Shown here: one piece after another, positions 42,559 to 54,489 of the stretch
Layout of the letters: each line of letters opens with the position of its first letter
Position numbering within the stretch: position 1 is the first letter of the stretch
NCBI GenBank assembly: GCA_964019695.1
Contig: OZ026530.1
Span: forward strand, 35,574,835-35,638,834
Direction of reading: 5' to 3'
DNA from: Loripinus fragilis
Lineage: Eukaryota; Mollusca; Bivalvia; Lucinida; Lucinidae
DNA length: 64,000 nucleotides
The notes under the pieces: model-generated
What the model saw: the letters and a program-made list of their open reading frames with translations, nothing else
The model's database searches: none
What the model was told of the DNA's origin: nothing
Translations under genes and position numbers: made by a program

Positions 42559-45539
42559 GACGGATGGCTGAGAATGGGTTTGCTCCCCCCCTAGGGAATT
42601 TTGCAGACATATCCTATCTTGTAGAGAATTGAAAGCCGTGTCTTTTAAGAGATGTTTGCACTCTGTGCTCCGGGGCGTTAGTCTGTAAGAGCCTGTAACA
42701 TACGTTACTTAATCAAACTAAGAAAAAGTAAATTAAAAGTTTTGGCTACAAATTAAAGACATTAAAAAATTTATTTTTAAAAATCATTGATATAGTCTGC
42801 ATACTGGATATCTTAACTACGTATGACAGCCAGTTGAACAAAATTGGGGCTTCCTAAGGTGTCATATGCGTTACATAAATCAGATAACCCATTAAAATTT
42901 GCAAGTGTGGCTAACATCGTTTACATTCACAATCTCTCTGTGTGTTTTGCAAAATGTTTTTAACCATGTCTGACTAGCTTATGCAATTGGCTAACAGAAA
43001 AATTAAAGTTTGTTTCCCTAGCTTAAATATTTTTTTCTGGAATAAGCAATTAAACAACCCTACCCCTACCCAGTTTTAAGATGAAATGGTTGGTATTAAA
43101 ACTAAAGTGAAAATAGTTAAAAAATATTTGCAGTTGATGAATGTGTTTCATTGTTTGGGATTTATTTGCTTATATGAAAAGACTCATAAATCTGCAAGTT
43201 TGTTGCAAATTTTTTAATATCAGAGGCTGTAACATATGTTACCTGATGTTATAAATGGGCAAGCTCATTGTCTTTACGTAAGATATGCCTAAAATGTTTT
43301 AATCTCCTCAAAGGGAATTTTGCAGACATATTCCTTCTTATAGTACAACTCAAGCTGCATCGAATAAGGGATGTTTGCACTCTCTATGTTGGGGCGTTAG
43401 TCTGTAACAGCGTGTTACATGCGTTACTATATCAAATAAAGGAAATGTAGTTTGAAAGTTTGAGCTAAAATTGTGAAAAACTCGCAGCTGTTGGATATCT
43501 TACATTGTTTAGGGATTTTAAACTGGCTCGTATGATAAAGACTTATAGATCTGCTAGTTGTCATCAAGTTTTAAAGATCAGAGAGCGTTACATATGTTAG
43601 CGTGATAAGTAAAATCATCAAACAGTATTTTGACATCAAGCTGATTTAAAGGGCCTGCTCCATCCTAATCCTCTTTGGAATTCTGCAGACATATTACATC
43701 TTATGTAACCATTCAAGGTGCATTTAATAAGAAATGTTTGCACTCTGTAAGTTGGGGCGTTAGCCTGTAACAGCTTGTTACATATGTTACTATATCAATT
43801 TGAGAATAAGAAATTTGAATGTTTGAGCTACCAAAGGAAGGCATTAAAATCATCTGATAAATAGACATTCTTATAGTCTTTATACTGGATGTCTTTACTA
43901 CATATGGAAGCTGTTTAACATTAATACGGCTAACTGTGGTGTTATGTGCGTTACATGAACCTAATTATGATTTAAAAGTAATAATTGTGGCTATCGTCAT
44001 TTAGTTAAACAACTACTATGACTTGGCTTCAAACTGTTTTATTAGATTTTACAAACATATAGTCAATTTATGAATAGGAAAAACCAAGTTTGCTTTTCTA
44101 TCTTAAATATAATGTCTTATAGGAGCTAATACACAGCCCTACTCCCAGTTTTACAGAGAAGCGAATTTTGTTATTACCGTTTGTTTAAGTAAAACACATG
44201 AAAGCGATTACAGCGTGTGGATATTTTTCATTTTCTTACTCTGTCTTGCTCATATATCTGCAAGATGTCATTAAGTTTAAGATCAGGACACTTAGTGTGT
44301 ACTTATAAGTCTTTGGTGCCAAAACACTAGAAATTATATTCATTTCTGATTATCAAACCCATGGACTGTTGTTACAGATGTTATCAATGACCTTTTGGAC
44401 ACATTTCCTAATACTGTGCATATAATGCTAAATATAGAGCCACAAATAGAAAAGATAGTTTTACATTTTTACAAGAAAATACAATAAATGAAATGGTCCA
44501 AACTATTTCTCATCGATTTAACACTCATGTTAAACGTTTGTCGTTGTCTGCTTCTGTGGTAATCATTATTATCACACGCCTCATCACACAATATTTCAAT
44601 CATTTACTGTTATTCAATTTTACCACCAGTCCACTCAAAATTGATGAGCCATTATCAACTTTCCAATTTTGCCATTTATGGCTTGGAACATTCGGAAACT
44701 GATATGAATTCCTAATAGTTGGCTCTTTGAGTATGTGTTTCAAGTGATACTCTGCAAGTAGGAGAAAGACTAAAGCTTTACAAGGAGGAAAACTATGCCA
44801 TTAAGAGCAATGAGTACCTGGACTGATGTACCTTGATATTTCTGTGATAAAGAATCATATCTTAGCTGGTTAATTTTTATAAATGTAGCCTTTCCATACA
44901 TGCAACCCACATATTTTCATCTAATAATGTCTCTGCACTTATTATCTTTCCCGCAAGCATTCAAAAACTTATTTGAAGTCTTAGTACTTCTGAAGTGCTG
45001 AAACCAAGGTAACTCTTTCCCTTCAGATAAATGAACTAGATGTATCACAGCAGGTTAAGCAATGAAATGCAGGATGAACAGAGCGCAAATTAGACCCTTT
45101 CAATTCAATGATTCACTAAGTTTCTAAGATAAGAGCGCTTATTAAAGGATGTAACATATATAACTCGTCATAATAAATGAGCAAGGGCATTGTCATGACA
45201 TTCTTTTTGATTACTCAGTCAGAGGCAAGTGTTTTCAATTTCAGTGTTTTCAATGGATCATGAAATGAGGCACCTTATCAACTTGTTTACTCTGTATAAA
45301 TCTTCCATAGAGCATAATATAGAACTACTGGTTATCCCAATCTACCTATAGTCCACTTTCCTTCTTTTGAATGCAACAGCTAATGATATGTGTGCAAAAA
45401 CTGAGAAATCATAGGTTTTACATTGTTTTAAGACATGCTTCAATGTACTGACATGAAAAAACAACCAACTGCAAACATAATTGATGGCAATGTCCAACTT
45501 CATATTCTTTCTCTTATACCAGATAACTTTCAAGGTGTA

Positions 45540-46110
45540 ACAGAAATTGTTTCAGACAGTCTGCCAAAACCATCAAGAGTCAACATTGTAACTAAAGAAA
45601 ACTTATAAAGTTCTTAGGGCGCAGCAAAATACTATTGATCTAAGACCTGAGGACTTAAGTACCAAAAGACTGGATAGGTTCCATGGCAAATGATGCAAAA
45701 AAGCAGCCTATCACATTTCTGTTTGACCAATGTCAGAAATATTAAAGTATTCTTAGAGGTACACGGTAGAGACATAGATTTTGCAAAATCAGAGCAAAGT
45801 TATCATTTGACTAGCACGGATGCAGAGGCAACTGCAGTTAGATTGCTCTTGCCACTTCACAGGAAGAGATATATACCAGAGTCATACTCCATTGTATGCA
45901 TATATGTGAAATGGCATTAAACCCATATTTAATCAGGTGTTTGATCCCATGACACTGACATGCTGTTTCTGCTTTTGAAGAATGCTAAGGATTCAAGTTT
46001 GGCTGAGTCAAGTTGTTTGATGCGGCACTGGCCACACATACAAAGAAAATTAAGTCTTTTGATGGCAAAACGGGAGGATCACACGAAATGCTTATAAGTG
46101 ATGTTTGTCA
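45540..46110 (+). pseudogene. Decayed ORF of the 5.5-kb transposon
   Basis: Two frames carry collinear fragments: KKQPITFLFDQCQKY (45700), KVFLEVHGRDIDFAKSEQSY (45746) and STDAEATAVRLLLPLHRKRY (45808), then HDTDMLFLLLKNAKDSSLAE (45949). From memory, a pattern of FL..QW...., then EADTR.LLHA, then S.DTDV.VLLL occurs in high-copy uncharacterised proteins of invertebrate genomes. Here EADTR has become AEATA and DTDM..LLL is kept. The acidic residues could be catalytic (nuclease-like), but that is inference. Stops at several points make it non-functional. Confidence 0.45.
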
Positions 46111-46865
46111 CAATTACCAATTTTAAAAAGTAATCTTAATTAATGTAACACATATAACACCATAGGAAGCTGTATATTTGTTAAAAAATCTTTTCTTATG
46201 TATCAAAGGTATTCAGCATGCAAACTACATGAATAATTCAAATAAATAGATAGTTTTATGTCTTCTTTCTGTTTCTCAGACTTTCAATTCATTTATTCTT
46301 AAATTGATATGGTAACATACATATCATACCATAACATGCTAACCCCCTAGTTAATAGAGTGCTAACATCTCTTTTTTGATGCAGCTTGAATTGTTCTTTA
46401 AGGTAGGATATGTCTGCACAATTCCCAAAGGGATGGAGAGGAATAGGATTGTATTCAGTTTGCAGTTCTAATACAATGTCATGAGTCTACTGGTTGTGAT
46501 GAAATGGGTGATTATTTTGCCATAGAAGCAGACACAATGATAGACATTGTGAGGGTGACTTGAATAAAGATTGTTTTTGAATAGTTTTATTTAATAGGAA
46601 TATTTATTAAATTGTGCCATTTAAATGAGAACTATTATTTTCTATCTATATGTCTATATATTTTAATATTATAGGCATTAGGAAATATATGATTAAAAAG
46701 GTTATATATAACATAGGTAACACAATTCCATGGGCTTGTTATCAGCAATGACTGTTATTACTAAGACTAAGGCACCAGAGGCTAGAGAATAATAGGAAAA
46801 CATGTGAAAAATGGTATTTTTCTAAAATATCATCTCTTACTTCCAAGAAAATTTGGCTGTTTGTC

Positions 46866-47375
46866 GGGCCCACCGGGGTTTACCTGTTGGATTTCTTTTG
46901 CTCCGGTATTCAGTTTAATTTACTGTTGAGTCCTTATCCTTGCTTTATCTCCTGGTTATATCTTGATTTATATGTTTTAGGAGATGATGCATTGATAAGT
47001 TAGGGGTCTTTCATGCAAACCAAATATCTATGTGTCTTGATCCACATCTGAATTAATGGTGAGGTTAGCGCCGTTAAACCGGTTTAAGCTCTCCAGTAAA
47101 ATATTTTACTGACCGTTCCAAGGCGGTACTTCTTTTGTGGATCTTTTATGTTTTTGTTCTGTCTTGTGTTTGCTATGTTTTGTGCACGTCTGTTTATATG
47201 TGCTTTGTGGTCACCTGCTGGGAAAGGGCTGACCTCTTGGCTCTCGTTTGTGGTGTCTTCTGTGAGTTTGTCACTTTCCCATTGGTATCCTGGGTCAGTT
47301 GTGGTACTTGATTGTATCGATTCCTGATCTTTGCACCATTACTTACTTTTCCTAGCTCATTCATTATGCCATGTA
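46866..47375 (+). mobile_element. Reverse-transcriptase 3' tail nested in the transposon
   Basis: GGGCCCACCGGGGTTTACCT, TTGGATTTCTTTTGCTCCGG, CACATCTGAATTAATGGT, AAACCGGTTTAAGC, CTGACCGTTCCAAGGCGGTA, GGGAAAGGGCTGACCTCTTG match 11808-12270. It is truncated at the 5' end exactly where coding ends and is younger than the host transposon. Confidence 0.85.
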
Positions 47376-48035
47376 ACATACGTTACATACTTAAATAAGT
47401 GCTCTGATCCTGATGTCAAACTTGCAAATGTATGATTCTTTATTGCATTAGCAAGACAGTGCCAAAAATGTAAGATATCCATGAGCGTCAAATATTTTCA
47501 TATATTTTTCTTCAATAATAGATACCAAAATTGGATACTTAAAATTGGGGGTAGGGTTGTTTAATAGCTCATATAAAACAATGTATTTGAGATAGAAAAG
47601 CAAACTTTGTTTTTTCTATTAGTCAAATGAGTATTTTAGTAAACTAAGATTAAAAACACTTGTAAAAATGCACAAATAGTCTGTAAAATGAATGATGTTA
47701 GTCACGATTTCAACTTTCAAAGGGAAATTTAATCTATGTAACGCATATAACACCATTGAAGGCTGTTATTTTGTTTAAAATGCTGCTTTTATGTAGCTTA
47801 GGCATCCAGCTTGCAAACTACATAAGAAATTTGAATAATTAGATGGGTTAATGTCTTCTTTCTGTAGCTCAAACTTTCATTTTGATTTTTTCCTTAGTTT
47901 GTTACAGTAACATATGTAACAGGCTGTCAGAGACTAACGCCCCGGAGCACAGAGTGCAAACATCTCTTAAAAGATGCGGCTTAAAATTTTCTTCAAAATT
48001 CCTTAGAGGGGGGGGGAGCAGGACCTTTTTTAGCT

Positions 48036-48211
48036 CGAAGTCTATTATGATCGATAAATCACTTGTGTATTAATCCTATCCTGCGGATAGGAATAATACA
48101 CAAGTGATCTATCGATTCGCGTTAGCTCAAGTGGAGTGAACAAATTAATGTTCTAGTTAACAATCGTAAACAAAATATACGTCACTGCCACTCTTGGTTG
48201 GCACAACAGTA
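48036..48211. mobile_element. MITE family 1, copy 6, right part
   Basis: TATTATGATCGATAAATCAC, the palindrome core, then GGTTGGCACAACAGTA. Completes the copy begun at 42491. Confidence 0.85.
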
Positions 48212-48367
48212 CATGTATGTACAAACAAAATAGCTGAATATCAGCCTGTTCTCAAAGGGGCTCTCTGATCGTGGACTACTTGTTTGCTTTCTCAAGTCAA
48301 CTTATGGATAACGAGAACGGATTGGTTCAGATTGTCAACTGGAAGATTCCGTTTTAGAAAGAGGAAG

Positions 48368-48936
48368 GTGCATTAAGAGGCTATTTTGCCCCCCTCTGGC
48401 GCCAAAAACTTAAAATTGCTTTTCACCAATTTCTTCTGATTGGTTGTTTAGAAGAACAAGCCAAGTGTAAAAGTCTGGAATTCGTTCAACTTTTACTGTT
48501 GCCATAGTTACAAAAATGTCCGCCATAATAGGCTTTAAAAAAGAGAATTTGCATTTTTTACCAAATCTAAGGCTTTAAGAGACCGATTTTTTAATAATTA
48601 GATATCAGCACAACTAAATACCGAAATAAACTTTTAATATGGTGTGTGCCGTGAAAATTCTAATCATCTGCTAAAATATATTTTTGATATTTGCTTGGGC
48701 TCAATGTTAATTTCTCTGTCAAATGTCTCAAATTTGTTCCAAAATGGTCAATTTCTTATTTTCAGCCCATTTTGGCGGCCATTTTTGTTACCATAGCAAC
48801 GGTAAAAGTCAAATTAATTCCAGACTTTAACCCTTGGGCTATTGTTCTAACAAACATATATGACGAATTTGATGGAAAAACAGGTTTTTTGGGCTCATAG
48901 GGGCGGGGGGGGGGGGCAAAATAGCCTCTTAACGCA
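48368..48936. mobile_element. ~570-bp MITE with GTGCRTTAAGAGGC ends
   Basis: GTGCATTAAGAGGCTATTTT GCCCCCC is inverted at the right (GGGGGGCAAAATAGCCTCTT AACGCAC), a ~27-bp terminal repeat. The interior repeats ATTTTGGCGGCCATTTTTGT-like words and has no convincing ORF. Confidence 0.75.
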
Positions 48937-49483
48937 CGTGACTCTCTTTAAACTCTTGTTTGTAAACATTGTTGTAGTTTGAAACGAAGTCTTCTTTTCC
49001 CTTGAAATATATAAGGCTAATTCGCACAATAATTACAAAGGGGGTGATGTTACTGGCTTTACAATTTAGCACGCGCTTTTCAAGTGTAAATTTCCTTTAA
49101 TTTATCGTATTACAACATTGCTGGATTGATTTGCATAATAATCATTGGTATGCATTTAAATCGTTCAGCGTGCACTACTATGGCAACGCGATATCTCAAG
49201 ATGGTTCCTGATGGGGGAATGCTCGCGGTCTAATGCTCGCGGTCTAATGATTGCTCGATACCTTATTGTGGACAATGTCAGGTGCGTTCCTGGAGCATTT
49301 TATAGAGTACGCACTCTTAAACAGGTCTGGGGGTACTCCTCCCTGTATAATTCATGGGTTTAGGGGTATGGGAAGCCCTGTGGCAGATAATGGTTTTAGG
49401 GCATTTCAAATGGCTAAAAATGAGTCCTCAAGATCCTCAACTAAACACTATAAGTAGCTTTTTTCTTCAAACATCAAATTAAA
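48937..49483. other. Non-coding stretch
   Basis: No gene. A 17-base tandem duplication (GCTCGCGGTCTAATGAT-type) sits at 49219-49252. Confidence 0.4.
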
Positions 49484-49689
49484 TACTGTAAAACCTGTCT
49501 TAAGCAGCCACGCAAAAGACCAACAATGGGTTTTCAATATCGATTATCGCTTAATGCATGCCAAGAGTATTGCAGAATGCTCCAAGGGGAGCAATCTGCA
49601 ATACTGTCGACCTTCATTAACAACTATTTGTCATTAAGATTGCTTTTTTGTCTATTTTTGAGTGGCCGCTTAAGACAGGTTTTACTGTA
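49484..49689. mobile_element. MITE family 4 (AAAACCTGTCTTAAG), copy 1
   Basis: TACTGTAAAACCTGTCTTAA at the left and TTAAGACAGGTTTTACTGTA at the right. Inner arms include ATGCCAAGAGTATTGCAGAA / TTGCAGAATGCTCC. TA ends fit a TA target. Copy 2 is at 51883. Confidence 0.85.
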
Positions 49690-50671
49690 GCTGAAAACAG
49701 TATACTTGCAGCGTCAAGCTGTACGCACATGCGTATTTGCGTACACGTAGGTACGCCCCTGGTTGTCTAAAACATGATTAAGACAAACGGATTTTTGTTC
49801 AATAACTTTTGATTCAGTAATACCAGAATGGGCCAATTTGTATATTGTGTGGTCACAGGCTTAATACAATTTCAAAGTTTCATCCGACGGTGCAAATTTT
49901 CTGCCACGGAGGCCAATGTATGTAACTTAGCGTGTCTGGGCTCTACACTGTATATGTACAACGGATGATCCTAGGTTGACAAGTTATCGCAAGCCTAATA
50001 AGTACAAGATAGCTCTGTGAAGTAAATTGTTTTCATCATGATATTCTTTGTTGTTAAGAAACTACAAAAATCAGCACATGTTGTTAACTTATACAGATTT
50101 TGGTTCAAAATTCGAGCTTGAAAATGATCAAAATTTAATCTTGCAGCAAATTATCTCCCTTTTAATTAAAGGTACGGTGATTTTCAAAGCATCATTTCTT
50201 CCTTTTCCATGCATGAAATGTTGTCATTTCTAAAGTATTGTGTGGCTTATCCCGACTCTCTGATTATGGGGTGGCAGTAGCTTAAAGATTTACTGTGTTT
50301 CACCCGTTTTACTGAAATGAGTTGCCTATGGCATTCCAACTTAAAATTGAATTCCCTGAATATTGGCATTGGAAAGCACATTTCCTACAGCTTGAATTCG
50401 CACTTTGCAAGTGACTGGTGTACGGAAAATTTGAAAGAATTGCCCTTTAAGTGCCCGAATGAACAAATGACAGCGACGTTTTGATGATTCAGTGAATGTT
50501 TGATTTAAATTTGCTGCTGCGAAAAGCAGTGGATTTTAACCTTCAATCTGTGATTTTAGGAAACGACCCGTCCAGTGTTTAAAGCATCATGGTCAACACC
50601 ATATGCGTAAATAATCAAACTTGAATAACCAGTTGTACAGCAAAATTAACAAACTTTCAAGTAGTACTTTG
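49690..50671. other. Non-coding stretch
   Basis: No supported gene, RNA or terminal repeats. Confidence 0.4.
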
Positions 50672-50686
50672 AATGATAGAGCCTAT

Positions 50687-50906
50687 TGTTTGTTTGTTTG
50701 TTTGTTGCTTTACGTCCCAAGTCAACAGCTATGGTCATTGCGGGACGGTCAGTTCACTTAACCACACTTTTTCCTGGGAAAGCTTGAACAAGCAGTTAAC
50801 CAGTACTTCGTGCACATACTTTCGCTTGTAACTGACTACAACCCTTCTTGAATGATTCAGCGGAAGGGGGAGAATGACCGTATAAATTGTTTCATAATCA
50901 ATCTCC
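50687..50906 (-). repeat. SINE family 2, 5'-truncated, with 15-bp target duplication
   Basis: Inverted body and tail (GTTGCTTTACGTCCCAAGTC to GAATGACCGTATAAATTG). Flanked by AATGATAGAGCCTAT (50672-50686) and AATGATAGAGTCTAT (50907-50921). One mismatch indicates moderate age. Confidence 0.85.
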
Positions 50907-51002
50907 AATGATAGAGTCTATATGTATATTTCACATATTGGCAGAAGAACATCAGGTGTAAACTTTTTTTTATTTGTTCAGTATATAAGCATGTACCATT
51001 GT

Positions 51003-51050
51003 TAACTGAAAGATAGTTGATGGGCGTAAAGAATAAAATCAAACAAACAA
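51003..51050 (+). repeat. 48-bp SINE family 1 stub with 16-bp target duplication
   Basis: Only the tail remains: ACTGAAAGATAGTTGATGGG, CGTAAAGAATAAAATCAAAC. It is flanked by perfect AAGCATGTACCATTGT copies at 50987-51002 and 51051-51066. This is a genuine, extremely 5'-truncated retroposition event. Confidence 0.85.
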
Positions 51051-51370
51051 AAGCATGTACCATTGTATGACTTGGGCAACGATGACAAAAACGTCGCTTG
51101 TACATGTATTAGGCTCAGATTTGTGTCTCAAAGGTCAATACTCAAATATGAGTAACGAAAGTTTCGTATTCTGTGACTTTTCGCTTACTGTAAAGGCGGC
51201 GCCTCATAGATGCGTAATTAGGACTGGTCAACCTTAGACATAGGTAAAAACTGAAAATGAGGCGTGGTTTTATTCAAAAGTTACTGTTTACCTCAGTATA
51301 GACGCAAAACACAGTATTCAGTCCTAAAAACGCCAGCAAAATAGCTGCTTCTGAAAATGTCTATTTAAAT

Positions 51371-51463
51371 GAAGCACAGAGGCAAACATTGTGGACCCAG
51401 ATCAGACTGCTCCTTGAGGAGCAGTCTGATCTGGGTCCACACTGTTTGTCTATGAGGCTTCAC
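51371..51463. repeat. ~93-bp palindrome around GACTGCTCC|GGAGCAGTC
   Basis: GTGGACCCAGATCAGACTGC and its complement pair over 24 of 25 bases. The outer GAAGC...GGCAAACA / TGTTTGTC...GGCTTC extends the stem. Confidence 0.85.
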
Positions 51464-51882
51464 GACAAGAAACATACATTTTGTGATTATGCGCTTTAAG
51501 GTTTAATTAATGTGAGCTTCAGCGTTATGTGGCGATTACGTGCACATCAAGCAAACTAATTTAAAGGATTTGAAACTGACATATTAAGGGAAAGCGTGTT
51601 TGGTAAATTTTGAGAAGTTTGATAATAACAAACACATCACACGATAGCCGGACATCAATTTTAAATTACAGGTACTTGAAATATGATAATATTTTGGTGA
51701 TCAAGGCGACATTGTGGCCTTTGAGAACCAAATATTTGGAATAAATCAACACAAACCAATATGGTCGTCGTACTCCTTGACTATCGGACAGACAAGAAGG
51801 ATGAAACATCAAGCGTGTGTGGGTGGAATCCGAGAATCTCTTTTTGCGTGTATGGGGCTCACATCATGTTATGAAATAGCAG
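51464..51882. other. Non-coding stretch
   Basis: Nothing recognised between the palindrome and the next MITE. Confidence 0.4.
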
Positions 51883-52126
51883 TACAGTAAAACCTGTCTT
51901 TAGCGGCTACTCAAAAATAGACAAAACAAAGACCTTAAAGACAAATGGTAGCTTAATGAAGGTCAAAAGTATTTCAGAATGCTCCAAGAGAGCATTCTGC
52001 AATACTTTTGACCTGCACTCTTGGAGCATTCTGCAATACTTTTGACCTGCATTAAGCAATAATCGGTCTTGAAAATCAATTTTTGGTCTTCTTTTTGAGT
52101 GGCCGCTTAAGACAGGTTTTACTGTA
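51883..52126. mobile_element. MITE family 4, copy 2, with internal duplication
   Basis: TACAGTAAAACCTGTCTTTA to TTAAGACAGGTTTTACTGTA. The inner segment TTGGAGCATTCTGCAATACT TTTGACCTGCA is present twice in tandem, making it ~38 bp longer than copy 1. Confidence 0.85.
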
Positions 52127-52199
52127 TGTTCTTATTTGGGTACCGACGAGTGGACATCTGTCCTCAGGGTAATGTCCAAGCCGGCCTGCTTAAAATAGT

Positions 52200-52900
52200 A
52201 AGTGAGTATAATCAGGAAATACCACAATCACAAACTGCAGACAAACCATGGCACTGTGAGGAAGAGCCACACAACAATCACGAGACACCAGGAAGCCGAG
52301 CAAAGCAAAGCAACCAGCTCTCGTTTCCCAATCGAGATGATTGCAAAACTAGAAAGGACACAAAGTAACGCACAACAAAACTTAGAACAATTACAGAATC
52401 CCACAATGGGAGTAACAATCAACAAAGAATCAACTAAGACAGAACCATCACCTTAGAACGAACAGTATGCGCAGCCAAAGCCACTGGGGGCTTAAATGTA
52501 TTTTGCTAGTACCAAATATTCGCCCTAGATTTTGCTGTTGCAGAAGCACAAAGAATGTTACGCTCGCATGGAGGATTCCTGACTAATGCAATGTATCATC
52601 ATAGAGAAACAATATAATCAAATAAACGCACTATGATGAAACAGAGAAAAGGGCTCACGAATCTCACAGATAGTCAGAATTAAAGAAAACCTCGAGTTGA
52701 GCCACGGTGGGCCCAGCTACAGACATGCATCAGACACCAACCCACCGATTAAATATTTACGTCAGAGCCGCCATTGAGTCTGAGGCCTGACCCACCGTCG
52801 TGCAAATAAAGAGGAAACCATAGCTATAAACCATGATTGGGTGCAGACTGTCGCATGATATCCAAGTTATATGCAACTTTTTATAACGACTCAGGCGGTA
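52200..52900 (-). mobile_element. Reverse-transcriptase element 3' end, longest tail copy
   Basis: On the - strand it starts in the ORF end (GFLFICTTVGQASDSMAALT, 52760-52820, matching FLFNCTPVGRTSDSMA at 11.7 kb). It then runs through GGGCCCACCGTGGCTCAACT, CATCATAGTGCG, GGCGAATATTTGGTACTAGC, CAGTGGCTTTGGCTGCGCAT, TCCCATTGTGGGATTCTG, TTGGGAAACGAGAGCTGG, CCATGGTTTGTCTGCAG and ends near CCTGATTATACTCAC. This links the tail family at 506, 2640 and 6655 to the reverse-transcriptase ORF. Confidence 0.8.
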
Positions 52901-53146
52901 GCTAGAATAAAGAAATATTGCATAAAGAAAGTGGATTTTAAAGGCACTCCAGAAAGCATATAACAAAGACACTGACCAGGCTGCGCTGATGCGCATGATG
53001 GTCTATGACTTTGTTGTTCGCATGAAACACAGTCAGGGTTTCTCGCGTCGAGGCTCAGAATGTTATAGCTTCAACCACTATCTTCTAACCTCTTGCCCAA
53101 CAGCTAAGGTGATGACTTCACTTCGAGTAGTCAAAATGTGTGTGTG

Positions 53147-53171
53147 CACCCGCGCGCGCGTGCGTGTGTGC

Positions 53172-53222
<51 letters not shown>
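53147..53222. repeat. (GT)n / (GC)n microsatellite
   Basis: CGCGCGCGTGCGTGTG followed by about 23 GT units. Frames through it encode His-Thr or Cys-Val runs that are artefacts. Confidence 0.95.
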
Positions 53223-53224
<2 letters not shown>

Positions 53225-54347
53225 CCAGAGACACTGGGACAAAGCAAAACAAGAACAAGTTCTTAAAACTGTTTTCAAATTTTATTGAAAATAAAATAAA
53301 TTTTCCAATATTCTGAGAAAGCCTTTCATATGCCACGCAGTTCGACTTCACAGTATGGTCCCCGTGCTTGGTTTTCTTATAAGCGCCTAGAAGACACAGA
53401 ACCTATTGCGCGTGCGCAATATGACCTATGCCTCCTTGACGCACATGACATATGAAACGAGTTCCCGGAATGTGGTGGATTTCGAAGAAATAAACATTGT
53501 AGACAAAAACAGTGGAATAAATTACCTAATAAATTAATCTAAAACTACTTAAAAGGTTGGGTTGGGTTAAATATACTGGACGGTTGGATAAGGGAAAAAG
53601 GTCGACCGAAAGAGACATAAATAAAAATAACTGAGACATAATTTTTGGTGGTGTTTACAGCAACGTAATAAGGCATCAGTCATTAAGGTCACCACGAAGC
53701 TTTGGACGCATTCTCCAAGTGACACAATACAGCAAAATGATGCTTTGACGAGCGCAGACTCGGATCAGACTGGGAATTCATGCTGATCAGCCTTTGCTGC
53801 TCCACATTAAGGAAGTCAATGGCATTGACACCCATTTGAGAGAACTCCAATGACTGAGCAGAGAAGTCAAACATATTCAGTACAAATGCTGACACCAAAA
53901 CGCATGGCTCAAATTATTTCAAACTGAGATATTCGGTCACAAATAAACTAAATAAAAACAAACGGGACATATTCATATGTTTAAAGAATCTCTATTGCAT
54001 GTTAATAAGGAGAGACGCAAGGAAAGAGGGTGAGGCGGTCAACGTCAATGTGTTTAGAACACGGCTAAAGCTTTTTTAATGCTGGTTGGGTAAACCTAAA
54101 ATGTGAAAATCATTATTTTATAGAGGTCCTATTATAATCGTTATTTTCCCTCCAATCTAAACTGAAAGTGGGAGGTACATTTTTTTTCTTACTATGGTTG
54201 AGGAATTTGAAAGACTTTTTTTATTCTTGAATAATTAATACATCTCTTTTTCTATTACAACTGTATCATTTTAATTGAATAAAGAAACTTTGTTTCATTT
54301 CTGTTAAAGAGATGCATAGATGCCTCCAGATGAAATATTTTACTTTT
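53223..54347. other. Non-coding stretch
   Basis: No supported gene. A short CTATTGCGCGTGCGCAATAT palindrome lies at 53403. Confidence 0.4.
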
Positions 54348-54430
54348 CAACCAAAACATATGTTGTGGATACTCAAAAGAACCGTCTCATTATCAATGAG
54401 ACGGTTCTTTTGAACATCCAAACACATGTT
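54348..54430. repeat. Hairpin family H, copy 2
   Basis: CAACCAAAACATATGTTGTG and ACTCAAAAGAACCGTCTCAT pair with ATGAGACGGTTCTTTTGAAC. The outer right arm is diverged. Confidence 0.85.
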
Positions 54431-54489
54431 TATGATGAGAGATAAGAAAGTTTTCGCTTAAAAGGTTCACTTAACTGATCATATGAATA

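Larger units (their letters stand above)
42559..48035 (+). mobile_element. ~5.5-kb transposon with long repeat-rich inverted ends
   Basis: Left GCTCCCCCCCTAGGGAATTT, GTCTTTTAAGAGATGTTTGC, ACTCTGTGCTCCGGGGCGTT, AGTCTGTAAGAGCCTGTAAC is inverted at 47900-48025. The TTTGCACTCT / GGGGCGTTAG block recurs at about 43374 and 43738, and an inverted diverged copy is near 46340-46430. A second block (CTTAAATAT...ACAACCCTACCCCTACCCAG, 43020-43080) recurs at 44100-44150 and inverted at 47525-47600. The CTGTTACATATGTTAC motif is frequent. The interior has a decayed ORF (45540-46110). A retroelement tail is nested at 46866-47375. Superfamily not recognised. Confidence 0.75.

Noticed and set aside
53078..53351. 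His/Thr-repeat protein
   Set aside because: Direct consequence of the (GT)n microsatellite in both strands.
53689..53898. 70-codon - strand frame as exon
   Set aside because: No matching splice phases; part contains the GATCAGACTG words common to local MITEs.
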